51,779 bases of DNA, taken from an uncultured Prevotellaceae bacterium (GTDB lineage Bacteria; Bacteroidota; Bacteroidia; Bacteroidales; Bacteroidaceae). Each line of letters starts with the position of its first letter. Position 1 is the stretch's first letter. Positions 27,739 through 35,470 of the stretch are shown in pieces. The translations under genes were made by a program, and so were the position numbers. The notes under the pieces were generated by a model that did no database searches, had not been told where the DNA came from, and saw nothing but the letters and a program-made list of their open reading frames with translations. The stretch is taken from assembly GCA_900314985.1 (NCBI GenBank), contig OMXL01000014.1, positions 1 to 51,779 on the forward strand, given 5' to 3'.

Positions 27739-28262
27739 TAATACTTCTCCACGTGCACGTTCTCCCACTTCAGCTTCTCCTCGTTCTGAGGCTTGCGCTC
27801 GTCGGCCTTGTGACCAACGGCCAAGACGCACAGACACGACAGATTCTCAGGAATGTTCAGCACGCCCTGGATGACGGTGTCGGCCGTGGTGCCGTCGCTC
27901 AGTCCGCGGCCACGCATCTGCACCCAGCAGGAGCCCAGTCCCAGGTCTTCTATCTGATACTGCATCGAGATGGCGGCAATCGAGCCGTCCTCTACCCAGC
28001 AGTCGTTCTGCATCGGGTCGCCCAGCACCACGATGGCCAGCGCAGCACCTTTAATCAGTTGTCCACCCATATCCTTGGCGTCGCTCAGCTTCTCCAGGTC
28101 CTGCTTGTCGTCAACCACCACAAACTGCCATGCACGCTGTCCCTTCGACGTCGGTGCCATCAGGCCTGCCCGCAAGATTACCTTCACGTCCTCTGCGCTT
28201 ACTTCCTCGCCCGTGAATTTACGGTGCGAACGGCGCTGCTGTACTAAATCCTTAAAGTCCAT
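27738..28262 (-). CDS. Nitroreductase-family flavoprotein
   Basis: An FMN-dependent NAD(P)H oxidoreductase of 174 residues. Family features are QQRRSHRKF (residues 8-16, phosphate-binding), APTSKGQRAWQFVVV, the DGSIAAISMQYQIEDLGLGSCW helix, and a C-terminal tail joining the flavin site. The substrate is unknown; such proteins reduce nitro compounds or quinones. It is the first gene of the minus-strand group with DUF2520, kdsC and maf. The -7 box TACCTTTG is at 28291-28298. Confidence 0.92.
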   Translation of the reverse strand: MDFKDLVQQRRSHRKFTGEEVSAEDVKVILRAGLMAPTSKGQRAWQFVVVDDKQDLEKLSDAKDMGGQLIKGAALAIVVLGDPMQNDCWVEDGSIAAISMQYQIEDLGLGSCWVQMRGRGLSDGTTADTVIQGVLNIPENLSCLCVLAVGHKADERKPQNEEKLKWENVHVEKY

Positions 28263-28290
28263 ACTTCCTTCGTTCTTTGATTATCACCTG

Positions 28291-28298
28291 CAAAGGTA
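28291..28298 (-). promoter_or_regulatory. -7 box of the nitroreductase group
   Basis: Minus-strand TACCTTTG lies 28 bases before the ATG at 28262. It sits just outside the MITE-like element, whose end would provide the upstream promoter DNA. Confidence 0.5.
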
Positions 28299-28309
28299 CA
28301 AAAAAATAT

Positions 28310-28557
28310 TTGCGGTCTACGAATAAATCTCAAAAAAAATCACTGTGTCATTATGGTCATTAGGTCAAGAGTGTCATTAAGGATTTTGGATAGAGAGCGC
28401 ATTTCAATGCTCATAATAAATATAAATTATAATTTATATATTATTATGCGGACTTTTTTACCCCGAATTGCTTAATGACACTAATGACACATGACACTCG
28501 TGACCTACCCATGAAAAATAATTCAAAAAAAATTGGGTTATTATTCGAAGACCGCAA
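28310..28557. repeat. 248-bp MITE-like long imperfect palindrome
   Basis: Terminal inverted repeats TTGCGGTCT(A/T)CGAATAA (28310-28326 and 28541-28557) match at 16 of 17 bases. Inner arms of TGTCATTA-type motifs (28344-28381 and 28471-28508) are also inverted, and the centre is a near-perfect 37-bp AT palindrome (28412-28448). No open frame is present and no target duplication was recognised. Confidence 0.7.
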
Positions 28558-28631
28558 TGGAAATGTGATAACTTTGCAACATCAAAGAGAGGTTGATGCC
28601 GTCGGCGCGCGAGACAGGCTGATACGACTCT

Positions 28632-28673
28632 GAGACAGCGTGAGCCGAGCGCGAGACAGCGTGAGCCGCACGT
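28632..28673. repeat. 21-bp direct repeat, two copies
   Basis: Two tandem 21-bp units beginning GAGACAGCGTGAGCCG (28632-28652 and 28653-28673), with a weaker copy upstream (GAGACAGGCTGATACG from 28611). Confidence 0.75.
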
Positions 28674-28715
28674 GTATTAGCCTAACAGCCAGAATTATAT
28701 TTGTCGAATAAATTA

Positions 28716-28756
28716 ATAAAAAAAACCTGCAGAGGTGAAGTAGATAACTCTGCAGG
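28716..28756 (-). terminator. Terminator of glmM
   Basis: On the minus strand CCTGCAGAG...CTCTGCAGG (9-bp perfect stem, 13-base loop) is followed by eight T. It lies 70 bases after the glmM stop. Confidence 0.85.
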
Positions 28757-28825
28757 ACACACACCAAGAATTTATTGTAATACTATTCCCTCACTATTCC
28801 CTCTTTTGATATCAATTCTTTCTTT

Positions 28826-30274
28826 TCATAGTATTGGTGTTGCAATATAATTATGGGACATTAGGTTATTGTTTGATTCTAATCTCTTATATACCAAATC
28901 TTTCTGCATGTCATAGAAGTAATGCATGAGCTCGTTGCCTAGATGGTCGGCTTGTTCGATGGAGCGTGCCTCACTATAGACACGTACTACAGGCTCAGTG
29001 TTGGATTTGCGCAGATGAACCCAGCGGTCAGAGAAGTCAATCTTAAGACCGTCGGCCTCGCTGATATGAGCGCTATTGTCTTTAGAGAAGCGTTCCTTGA
29101 CCTTCTTGAGGATGGCATCGACATCGACATCGGGTGTAAGGTCGATATGGTTCTTGGCAATCTGATAGTCGGGGAAGGTGGCGCGCAACTGACTGGCAGA
29201 GCACTGATGGTGTGCCAAACTGCTGAGGAACAAGGCAATGCCTACTAGTGCATCGCGTCCATAGTGACATTCGGGATAGATGATACCACCATTGCCGTCA
29301 CCACCGATAACAGCATCCACCCGTTTCATTTCGGCTGTGACGTTAGCCTCACCAATAGCAGTGGCATAATATTGACCACCATGTTGCAGGGTAACATCGC
29401 GCAGGGCACGCGTGCTGCTAAGGTTGCTGACGGTGTTTCCAGGGGTATGACTGAGCACATAGTCGGCCACGCTGACCAATGTGTATTCTTCGCCAAACAT
29501 CGTGCCGTCTTCACAGATAAAAGCCAGGCGGTCTACGTCGGAGTCAACGACAATGCCCAGGTCAAAATGCTCCTGCTTCATGCGACTGATAATGCCCAGC
29601 AGATTATTCTCTTTGGGCTCTGGCTTGTGGGCAAAGGCACCTGTACACTCGCCATTCAGTATCTCGAAATCTACACCGAGAGTCTGAAACAGTTGGGGAA
29701 GGATGATGCCACCGACGGAATTGATGGCATCAACACAGACGCGGAACTTACGTTGACGGATAGCTTCGACATCGACCAGCTGTAAATTTATGACGGCATC
29801 GATGTGGCGCTGGTTAAAGGTTTCGTTGATTGTTAGTTGGCCTAATTGCTTGATGTTGGCATAGCTGAAATCTTCTGATTCGGCAAGAGCCAGCATCTCT
29901 TTGCTATCGTGAGGCATCAGAAACTCGCCATTATGATTGAGGAGTTTCAGGCCGTTCCACTGGCTATCGTTGTGAGAGGCTGTGATAACGATGCTGCCAT
30001 CGGCTCCGGTCATTCGTACGGCCAACTCGGTAGTAGGGGTGCTGGCATAGCCAATGTCAATAACGTCGCAGCCCATGCCCATGAGTGTACCAACAACGAT
30101 GTTGCGCACCATCTGTCCAGACATACGGCCATCGCGTCCTACTACAATCTTTTTGCCACTGACGAACCGTGCAAAGGCTGAGGTGAGCTTGACGATCTCA
30201 AGGGGATTCAACGTATCGCCAGGGCGTCCACCGATGGTACCGTAGACTCCTGAAATGGATTTGATGAGTGTCAT
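28826..30274 (-). CDS. glmM: Phosphoglucosamine mutase
   Basis: Converts glucosamine 6-phosphate to glucosamine 1-phosphate for peptidoglycan and lipid A. The 482-residue product has the phosphoserine loop ASHND (S100), the metal site DSDVDR (D244, D246, D248), the sugar-binding GEANVT segment and the phosphate-binding RKSNTEPVVR loop. Motifs and the SISGVYGTIGG start fit the Bacteroidetes GlmM group. The end (about residues 465-482, NNNLMSHNYIATPIL) extends slightly past the usual domain end. It lies 45 bases after an AraC regulator and has no promoter box of its own that I can see. Confidence 0.93.
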   Translation of the reverse strand: MTLIKSISGVYGTIGGRPGDTLNPLEIVKLTSAFARFVSGKKIVVGRDGRMSGQMVRNIVVGTLMGMGCDVIDIGYASTPTTELAVRMTGADGSIVITASHNDSQWNGLKLLNHNGEFLMPHDSKEMLALAESEDFSYANIKQLGQLTINETFNQRHIDAVINLQLVDVEAIRQRKFRVCVDAINSVGGIILPQLFQTLGVDFEILNGECTGAFAHKPEPKENNLLGIISRMKQEHFDLGIVVDSDVDRLAFICEDGTMFGEEYTLVSVADYVLSHTPGNTVSNLSSTRALRDVTLQHGGQYYATAIGEANVTAEMKRVDAVIGGDGNGGIIYPECHYGRDALVGIALFLSSLAHHQCSASQLRATFPDYQIAKNHIDLTPDVDVDAILKKVKERFSKDNSAHISEADGLKIDFSDRWVHLRKSNTEPVVRVYSEARSIEQADHLGNELMHYFYDMQKDLVYKRLESNNNLMSHNYIATPIL

Positions 30275-30319
30275 ATTGGTTCTAAGTCTGAGAGTGTATT
30301 ATTATAGGTTTATGGTTGA

Positions 30320-31222
30320 TTATTTTTGTTCATTATTGTGATACTTCGTTCGATACTCCATGGGCGTCATGCCTGTGTGTTCCTTGAAGTATTTGCCGAA
30401 GAACGAGGCATTGGGAAATTGCAGGTCGTCAGCAATCTGCTGCATGGTCATATCGGTGAAGCGCAGACGATTCTCGATAGCTTGGAGCGTGAAGAAACAA
30501 ACCATCTCACTGGGGCGCCTATTCATAGTCTCCATCAACAGTTTTGAAAGGTATTTAGGAGTGACATGCAGCATCTTGGCGTACTCATCGACGCGACGGA
30601 TGCGACCATCACTTTGCTCGGCCAACTGCATAAAGCGGTCGGCAAGCTTCTTGCCATGCAGACCAGTATCGACAAAAGCATTATCACTCTTTATTCGCTG
30701 CTCTCCCCTACGCAGCACAGAGAGCACCTCTAAGAGGAAAGTGCTGACAATGGAGCGCACAATGTCGGGATAGAGCACCAAAGAGCTGTTGCGCATGTGA
30801 TGGCTGAGCTGCTGGTAGTAAGAATCGAACAGTGCAACATCAGTATCGGATAGTGATGCCTTGGGATTCAGCTTCAATAGCTGCACGTCGGCAAGGCTGC
30901 TTTTAGTGAACATGTTCATGTTCCACATTTCGCCACGAGAGAACCATATTTGGCGACAATTAAAGTCGGGAGTAGACATAAACTTCTCCACAACCGAACG
31001 CACCATGTAGAGAAACAGGTCATTCTTATTCAGCTGAATGGTCTGGCCATCATACTCAAAATGAGCTGCTCCTGCCGTGCAGATAATAATGATACCGTGG
31101 TCCATCGGCTTTATTCTGCCAGCAGGCATACCGCCAAAGCGATCCACCAGCACCAACTCGTCGCTATCACCCATGCGAAGAGTACCTGCACCCTTTCTTG
31201 GTTTGAACTCAAAAATACACAT
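30320..31222 (-). CDS. AraC-family transcriptional regulator
   Basis: A 300-residue regulator with an N-terminal cupin-type sensing domain (about 1-160, GAAHFEYDGQTIQLNKNDLFLY) and a C-terminal double HTH (about 195-295, RRVDEYAKMLHVTPKYLSKLL and QQIADDLQFPNASFFGKYFKEHTGMTPMEYR). I chose the ATG at 31222 (MCIFEFKPRKGAG), because the longer frame would run over the promoter. The promoter has exact consensus spacing, and a direct-repeat operator candidate sits just upstream of it. It may co-transcribe with glmM. Confidence 0.92.
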   Translation of the reverse strand: MCIFEFKPRKGAGTLRMGDSDELVLVDRFGGMPAGRIKPMDHGIIIICTAGAAHFEYDGQTIQLNKNDLFLYMVRSVVEKFMSTPDFNCRQIWFSRGEMWNMNMFTKSSLADVQLLKLNPKASLSDTDVALFDSYYQQLSHHMRNSSLVLYPDIVRSIVSTFLLEVLSVLRRGEQRIKSDNAFVDTGLHGKKLADRFMQLAEQSDGRIRRVDEYAKMLHVTPKYLSKLLMETMNRRPSEMVCFFTLQAIENRLRFTDMTMQQIADDLQFPNASFFGKYFKEHTGMTPMEYRTKYHNNEQK

Positions 31223-31249
31223 AATGTTCAGTTCTTCTCTTTTCGGCTG

Positions 31250-31279
31250 CAAAAGTAGAAAGAAAAAACGACAAAACAA
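31250..31279 (-). promoter_or_regulatory. Promoter of the AraC regulator gene
   Basis: Minus-strand TTG (31277-31279), 19-base spacer, TACTTTTG (31250-31257); the leader is about 27 bases. Confidence 0.65.
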
Positions 31280-31316
31280 TGTTCTATAGGTAACAATATA
31301 TGTTCGACAGGTGTCA
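31279..31316. promoter_or_regulatory. Direct-repeat operator candidate of the AraC regulator
   Basis: ATGTTCTATAGGTAACA (31279-31295) and ATGTTCGACAGGTGTCA (31300-31316) match at 13 of 17 positions, start 21 bases apart (two helical turns), and adjoin the upstream box of the araC promoter. AraC-family proteins classically bind such spaced direct repeats. Confidence 0.5.
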
Positions 31317-31341
31317 TCGGTATTTTTTATTTCAAATACTG

Positions 31342-31367
31342 AAGAGCAAGGAATAACCCTTGCTCTT
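31342..31367. promoter_or_regulatory. Strong hairpin in a divergent promoter region
   Basis: AAGAGCAAGG and CCTTGCTCTT form a perfect 10-bp stem with a 6-base loop. Both neighbouring genes are transcribed away from it, so it is not an obvious terminator for either. Confidence 0.55.
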
Positions 31368-31407
31368 TCAAATATATAAGCTAACGAACATTTTTCCTAC
31401 ATTCTAC

Positions 31408-31437
31408 TTGTTCATTCAGAAATAATTCGTATCTTTG
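31408..31437 (+). promoter_or_regulatory. Promoter of the GNAT/FemAB-like gene (leaderless type)
   Basis: TTG (31408-31410), 19-base spacer, TATCTTTG (31430-31437): an exact consensus. The ATG begins at 31443, only 5 bases after the box, near the expected transcription start. Confidence 0.7.
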
Positions 31438-31442
31438 CCCCC

Positions 31443-32423
31443 ATGAAAGTCACCATATACACAGACACCGCTACCCTGCCCGCTCTGCCCAGCGGCAGCT
31501 ACTTTCACAGCCGTGAGCTGATGGAACTGTGTCTGCGTACGCCCCACCACAAGCCGTACATGGCGGTGGTCGTGGACGACGACGGTGAGGTCGTGGCCAA
31601 CCTGCTGGCAGTAGAACAATACAGATATGCGTGGATGTTGCCACAGCTGCATCGCCACGTGCGTATCTTAGGAGAAGGCGTGTACCGCACGAAGAAGGAC
31701 GACGACCCGTGGTCGAAGAACATGGTGTTCTCGATGATGCTCGACGCGCTGACACGAAAGGTGCAGAACCACATATTATATATGGAGGTGAGTCACCTGT
31801 CGCAGAAGATGTTTGGCTATGCGCCGCTGCGAGCCGTAGGCTACTTCCCCGTACGCTGGATGAGCATTCACAACTCGCACCACTCGCACGCTCCCGAGGA
31901 GCGCATCAGCGAGCGTCAGCTGCAACGCATAGAGGCAGCGATGGCGCGTGGCATAGAGACGCACGAGGTGGAGAGCGAGGAGGACTACAAGCACTTCTTC
32001 CGACTGCTGCATCGCCACTATTGGTTTAAGCCGCGCAGATATATCCCTGCCGACGATTTCTTCAAAGAGATGCAGAAGGCTGGCCGCTGCAAGATGCTCA
32101 TCACGACCTACAAGGGAAAGACGCTGGGATGTGCCATGTATGTGTACTCTGACGGCGACGCCTATCTGTGGTATTCGGCATCGAGGAGAAAGAGCTATGC
32201 GACACTACACCCAAATGCCGTAACCTACTGGAACACTATTCGTTATACCTATAAAGACAACTGTAAGCACATCCGCTTTATGGACGTCGGCCTGCCCTTC
32301 CGCCACAACCCTTATCGCGACTTCATTCTCAGTTTTGGCGGCAAGGAGGTCAGCACCTTCCGTTGGTTCCGCACCCGCTTGGCATGGGCCAACAAACTGG
32401 CGTCGTGGCTGTGGCGCGAATGA
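31443..32423 (+). CDS. GNAT/FemAB-like acyltransferase
   Basis: A 326-residue cytoplasmic protein with two tandem GNAT-like halves, as in FemABX or BioF2-type acyltransferases. The second half shows the clearest pattern (CKMLITTYKGKTLGCAMYVYSDGDAYLWYSASRRK, then YWNTIRY and KHIRFMDVGLPF). The substrate is unknown; such proteins in Bacteroidales are linked to envelope or polysaccharide modification. The promoter box is 5 bases upstream of the ATG. It is followed by a heptamer tract with hairpin core E. Confidence 0.78.
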   Translation: MKVTIYTDTATLPALPSGSYFHSRELMELCLRTPHHKPYMAVVVDDDGEVVANLLAVEQYRYAWMLPQLHRHVRILGEGVYRTKKDDDPWSKNMVFSMMLDALTRKVQNHILYMEVSHLSQKMFGYAPLRAVGYFPVRWMSIHNSHHSHAPEERISERQLQRIEAAMARGIETHEVESEEDYKHFFRLLHRHYWFKPRRYIPADDFFKEMQKAGRCKMLITTYKGKTLGCAMYVYSDGDAYLWYSASRRKSYATLHPNAVTYWNTIRYTYKDNCKHIRFMDVGLPFRHNPYRDFILSFGGKEVSTFRWFRTRLAWANKLASWLWRE

Positions 32424-32430
32424 CGCTTCG

Positions 32431-32500
32431 CTAGTGAATAGTGAATAGTGATTGCGAAGCCACACTTCGACCTTTAGGTTGAAGAATAACGAATAGTTAT
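32431..32500 (+). repeat. GTGAATA heptamer tract with hairpin core E
   Basis: CTAGTGAATAGTGAATAGTG leads into GCGAAGCCACAC and the hairpin TTCGACC-TTT-AGGTTGAA, then GAATAACGAATAG. The first 58 bases are identical to the reverse complement of core D, 6 kb away. Confidence 0.92.
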
Positions 32501-32533
32501 AATAAACCGAGATTTTTTGCGTTATAATAAACA

Positions 32534-34927
32534 ATGAACGCAAAGAGACTTCATATCCTCGCTATATTTCTACTCACCACGATTATTGTGAGTGCACAGC
32601 AGTTTACGCTCTCCGGCAAGGTGAGCGACCAAGACGGCAATGCCATAGAACTGGCTACGGTGGCGTGCTTGGAACAGGGTGCCGTAACAATGGCTAACCT
32701 CAAAGGTGAATACTCGCTGAAGTTGCAGTCGAAGGACTCGGTGGTGGTACGCTTCTCGATGGTGGGCTACCAGACGAAGACGCGCGTGCTGCGCCGTCCG
32801 CGTGGCAACCAGAAGTTGCAAGTACAGCTGCAACCCATGGAGGCACTGAAGGAAGTGGTGGTGACAGAACGTCGCCGTCAGACCACTGGAACCGAGCAGC
32901 TCGATGTAAAAAATATCAAACAGACACCATCCACCACAGGCAACGCCGTAGAGGAGTTGGTGCAGCAACAGGCGGGCGTATCAACGCACAACGAGTTGTC
33001 GTCGCAATATAATGTGCGAGGTGGCTCGTTCGACGAGAACTCCGTATATATCAATAATGTAGAGGTTTATCGTCCACTACTCATTCGTAGCGGTCAGCAG
33101 GAAGGCTTGAGCGTCATCAACTCCGATATGGTCGAGAAGATTGGCTTCTCGAGTGGCGGATTCGAAGCGAAATATGGCGACAAAATGTCGAGTGCACTCG
33201 ATATCCACTACCGCCGCCCTACCCGCTTCGAGGGTAACATACAGGCGTCCTTGTTAGGTGGTGGCATCTTCGTAGGCTATGGTAACAAGAAATTCTCCAT
33301 GTCGCACGGCCTGCGCTACAAGACGACACGCTATCTGTTAGGCTCAATGGAGACGAAAGGCGAATATCGCCCCAACTTCCTCGACTACCAGACGTACATC
33401 ACCTACCAGCCTAACGAACGGTGGTCGCTGGACATCATTGGCAACATCTCGGAGAACCACTATAACTTCCAGCCCACCGACCGCGAGACCTCGTTTGGCA
33501 CCATGCAGAACGTGAAGACCTTCAAGGTGTACTTCGACGGTCAGGAGCGCGACATCTTCCGCACGCTATTTGGCACTGCCCGACTGACGCGCCACTTCTC
33601 TGAGAACAGCAAAATCAGCCTGCTCTACTCTGCCTTCCACACCAAGGAACAAGAGACCTACGACATTCAGGGACAATACTGGCTGGACGACGCACAGACG
33701 CAGGAGCAGTTGGGTGTAGGCACCTATATGGAGCACGCCCGCAACTATCTGACAGCCAACGTGCAGAGCATGAAACTGATAGCCAACCACAAGACGGGGC
33801 GCCACGACTGGGAGGCTGGAGCAACCATCAAGTGGGAGAAGATAGAGGAGCAGGCTCGCGAATACGAGATGCGCGACTCGAGCGGCTACTCGATACCCCA
33901 TACGGGCAACCGCCTGGATATGATCTACTCGCTGGCCTCGAAGAACGAGATGCGCTCCACACGCATCGAGGGCTACCTGCAAGACACCTATAGGCTGCAG
34001 ACCAAGGGCGAGAAACCGTGGTATCTGACGCTGAACTACGGCGTGCGCATGGCTAACTGGAGCTATAACAAGGAGACCATCGTGTCGCCCCGCTTATCGC
34101 TGGCCGCCATACCGTCGTGGAACGAGGATATGACCTTCCGACTGGCAGCAGGACTCTACTATCAGGCACCATTCTATAAGGAACTACGCGACACGTCGAC
34201 CATCAACGGCCAGACCGTCGTCACGCTGAATCAGAAAATAAAGAGTCAGCGCAGCATCCATCTGGTGGGTGCCTTCGACTATCGTTTCCGCATGATGGAG
34301 CGTCCGTTCCGCTTCACCGCCGAGGCGTACTATAAGCTGATGGACAACCTCGTGCCCTATAACGTGCAGAATATGAAGGTAGTATATTACGGCGAGAACA
34401 AGGCCAGCGGATATGCTGCAGGACTCGACCTGAAGCTGTATGGCGAATTTGTGCCTGGCACCGACTCGTGGATTACCTTCTCTGTGATGTCAACGCGCCA
34501 GAAGATCAATGGCGTCAGCGTGCCCATGCCTACCGACCAGCGATGGGGCATCAACCTGCACTTCACCGACTACTTCCCAGGCACCGAGCGCTGGAAGATG
34601 ACGCTTAAACTAGCCTTTGCCGACGGACTACCCTTCGGAGCGCCCCACCGCGGACTGGAATACCAGCAGTTCCGTGCACCCGCCTACAAGCGTGCCGACA
34701 TCGGTATGAGCTATTTGCTGGTAGGCAATCCTGAAAGCCAGCAGAAAGTTCAAAGTTCAAAGTTCAAAGTTCAAAGAATCTGGCTCGGCATTGACGGTCT
34801 GAACATCTTCGGCATCTCAAATGTCAACAGCTACTACTGGGTTACCGACGTTACCAACCACCAATATGCTGTGCCCAATTACCTGACGGGGCGCCAAATC
34901 AACGCAAAAGTGCTGGTAGAGTTTTAA
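32534..34927 (+). CDS. TonB-dependent outer-membrane receptor
   Basis: An outer-membrane import receptor of 797 residues. It has a signal peptide (about 1-22, ending VSAQ), a carboxypeptidase-regulatory-like domain (about 24-110, SGKVSDQDGNAIELATV), the plug (about 115-225, QYNVRGGSFDENSVYINNVEVY) and a 22-strand-type barrel. No SusD partner lies next to it, so it may take up small ligands rather than glycans. Residues about 737-748 (QKVQSSKFKVQR) come from a GTTCAAA heptamer tract, which falls in the last barrel strands; loss or gain of one unit would cut off the C-terminal strands needed for assembly. Confidence 0.93.
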   Translation: MNAKRLHILAIFLLTTIIVSAQQFTLSGKVSDQDGNAIELATVACLEQGAVTMANLKGEYSLKLQSKDSVVVRFSMVGYQTKTRVLRRPRGNQKLQVQLQPMEALKEVVVTERRRQTTGTEQLDVKNIKQTPSTTGNAVEELVQQQAGVSTHNELSSQYNVRGGSFDENSVYINNVEVYRPLLIRSGQQEGLSVINSDMVEKIGFSSGGFEAKYGDKMSSALDIHYRRPTRFEGNIQASLLGGGIFVGYGNKKFSMSHGLRYKTTRYLLGSMETKGEYRPNFLDYQTYITYQPNERWSLDIIGNISENHYNFQPTDRETSFGTMQNVKTFKVYFDGQERDIFRTLFGTARLTRHFSENSKISLLYSAFHTKEQETYDIQGQYWLDDAQTQEQLGVGTYMEHARNYLTANVQSMKLIANHKTGRHDWEAGATIKWEKIEEQAREYEMRDSSGYSIPHTGNRLDMIYSLASKNEMRSTRIEGYLQDTYRLQTKGEKPWYLTLNYGVRMANWSYNKETIVSPRLSLAAIPSWNEDMTFRLAAGLYYQAPFYKELRDTSTINGQTVVTLNQKIKSQRSIHLVGAFDYRFRMMERPFRFTAEAYYKLMDNLVPYNVQNMKVVYYGENKASGYAAGLDLKLYGEFVPGTDSWITFSVMSTRQKINGVSVPMPTDQRWGINLHFTDYFPGTERWKMTLKLAFADGLPFGAPHRGLEYQQFRAPAYKRADIGMSYLLVGNPESQQKVQSSKFKVQRIWLGIDGLNIFGISNVNSYYWVTDVTNHQYAVPNYLTGRQINAKVLVEF
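34744..34776 (+). repeat. GTTCAAA heptamer tract inside the TonB receptor gene
   Basis: Four perfect tandem GTTCAAA units, translated near the C-terminal end of the receptor. Confidence 0.88.
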
Positions 34928-34930
34928 TAA

Positions 34931-34966
34931 TCATTAATTCTCAATTCCCAATTCTCCATTCTCAAT
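34931..34966 (+). repeat. TTCTCAA heptamer tract upstream of mce
   Basis: TTCTCAA/TTCCCAA/TTCTCCA heptamers lie between the receptor stop and the -7 box of the next gene. Confidence 0.75.
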
Positions 34967-34975
34967 TTATTTTCG

Positions 34976-34983
34976 TACCTTTG
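34976..34983 (+). promoter_or_regulatory. -7 box of the methylmalonyl-CoA gene cluster
   Basis: TACCTTTG lies 34 bases before the mce ATG. Upstream is the heptamer tract, with no clear TTG. Confidence 0.5.
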
Positions 34984-35017
34984 CAGAATATTATTATAAC
35001 CAAAAATAATTGATGGT

Positions 35018-35428
35018 ATGAAAATTTCTCACATTGAGCACCTGGGCATTGCCGTCCAGAGCATCGAAGAGAGTCTGCCGTTCTTTAAGGACGTGCTGGG
35101 CTTAGAGTGTTATGCCACAGAAGTCGTAGAAGACCAGAAAGTGAAAACAGCCTTCCTGAAATGCGGCGAAGTCAAGTTAGAATTACTGGAACCCACATCA
35201 CCAGAGAGCACCATTCAGAAGTGGCTCGACAAGGGCAACAAGGGTGTGCACCACGTAGCATTCTGCGTGGAGGACGGTGTGGCCAAAGCACTGGCTGAGG
35301 TCAGCGAGAAGGGTGTACGCCTCATCGACGAGAAGCCCCGCAAGGGCGCTGAGGGTCTGAACATCGCCTTCCTGCATCCGAAATCAACATGTGGTATCCT
35401 CACAGAACTCTGTGAGCACCCAGAGTAA
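35018..35428 (+). CDS. mce: Methylmalonyl-CoA epimerase
   Basis: Interconverts (R)- and (S)-methylmalonyl-CoA in the succinate-propionate pathway. The 136-residue product is a VOC-fold protein with metal ligands H8 (IEHLGIAV), a second His in HHVAFCV, and Glu in LTELCEH. It is followed 42 bases later by the carboxyltransferase gene, the typical Bacteroidales order. Confidence 0.97.
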   Translation: MKISHIEHLGIAVQSIEESLPFFKDVLGLECYATEVVEDQKVKTAFLKCGEVKLELLEPTSPESTIQKWLDKGNKGVHHVAFCVEDGVAKALAEVSEKGVRLIDEKPRKGAEGLNIAFLHPKSTCGILTELCEHPE

Positions 35429-35470
35429 TCAATAGTAGAATAGTAAATTGTCAAATAGTAAAATAAAACA

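Larger units (their letters stand above)
28263..28825. other. 563-base gap with MITE-like element and glmM terminator
   Basis: Between the divergently placed nitroreductase start and the glmM stop. It holds the nitroreductase promoter box (28291-28298), the 248-bp palindromic element (28310-28557), a 21-bp GC-rich direct repeat (28632-28673) and the glmM terminator (28716-28756). I found no gene: the 61-codon minus frame at 28582-28767 is made of the repeats and the terminator. Confidence 0.7.

Noticed and set aside
28569-28576. Plus-strand promoter-like TAACTTTG
   Set aside because: There is no TTG at 19-20 bases and no plus-strand gene or clear RNA downstream; a chance match to a short consensus is likely.
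28582-28767. Minus-strand 61-codon frame
   Set aside because: It is made of the 21-bp direct repeats and the glmM terminator; no promoter and no conserved residues.
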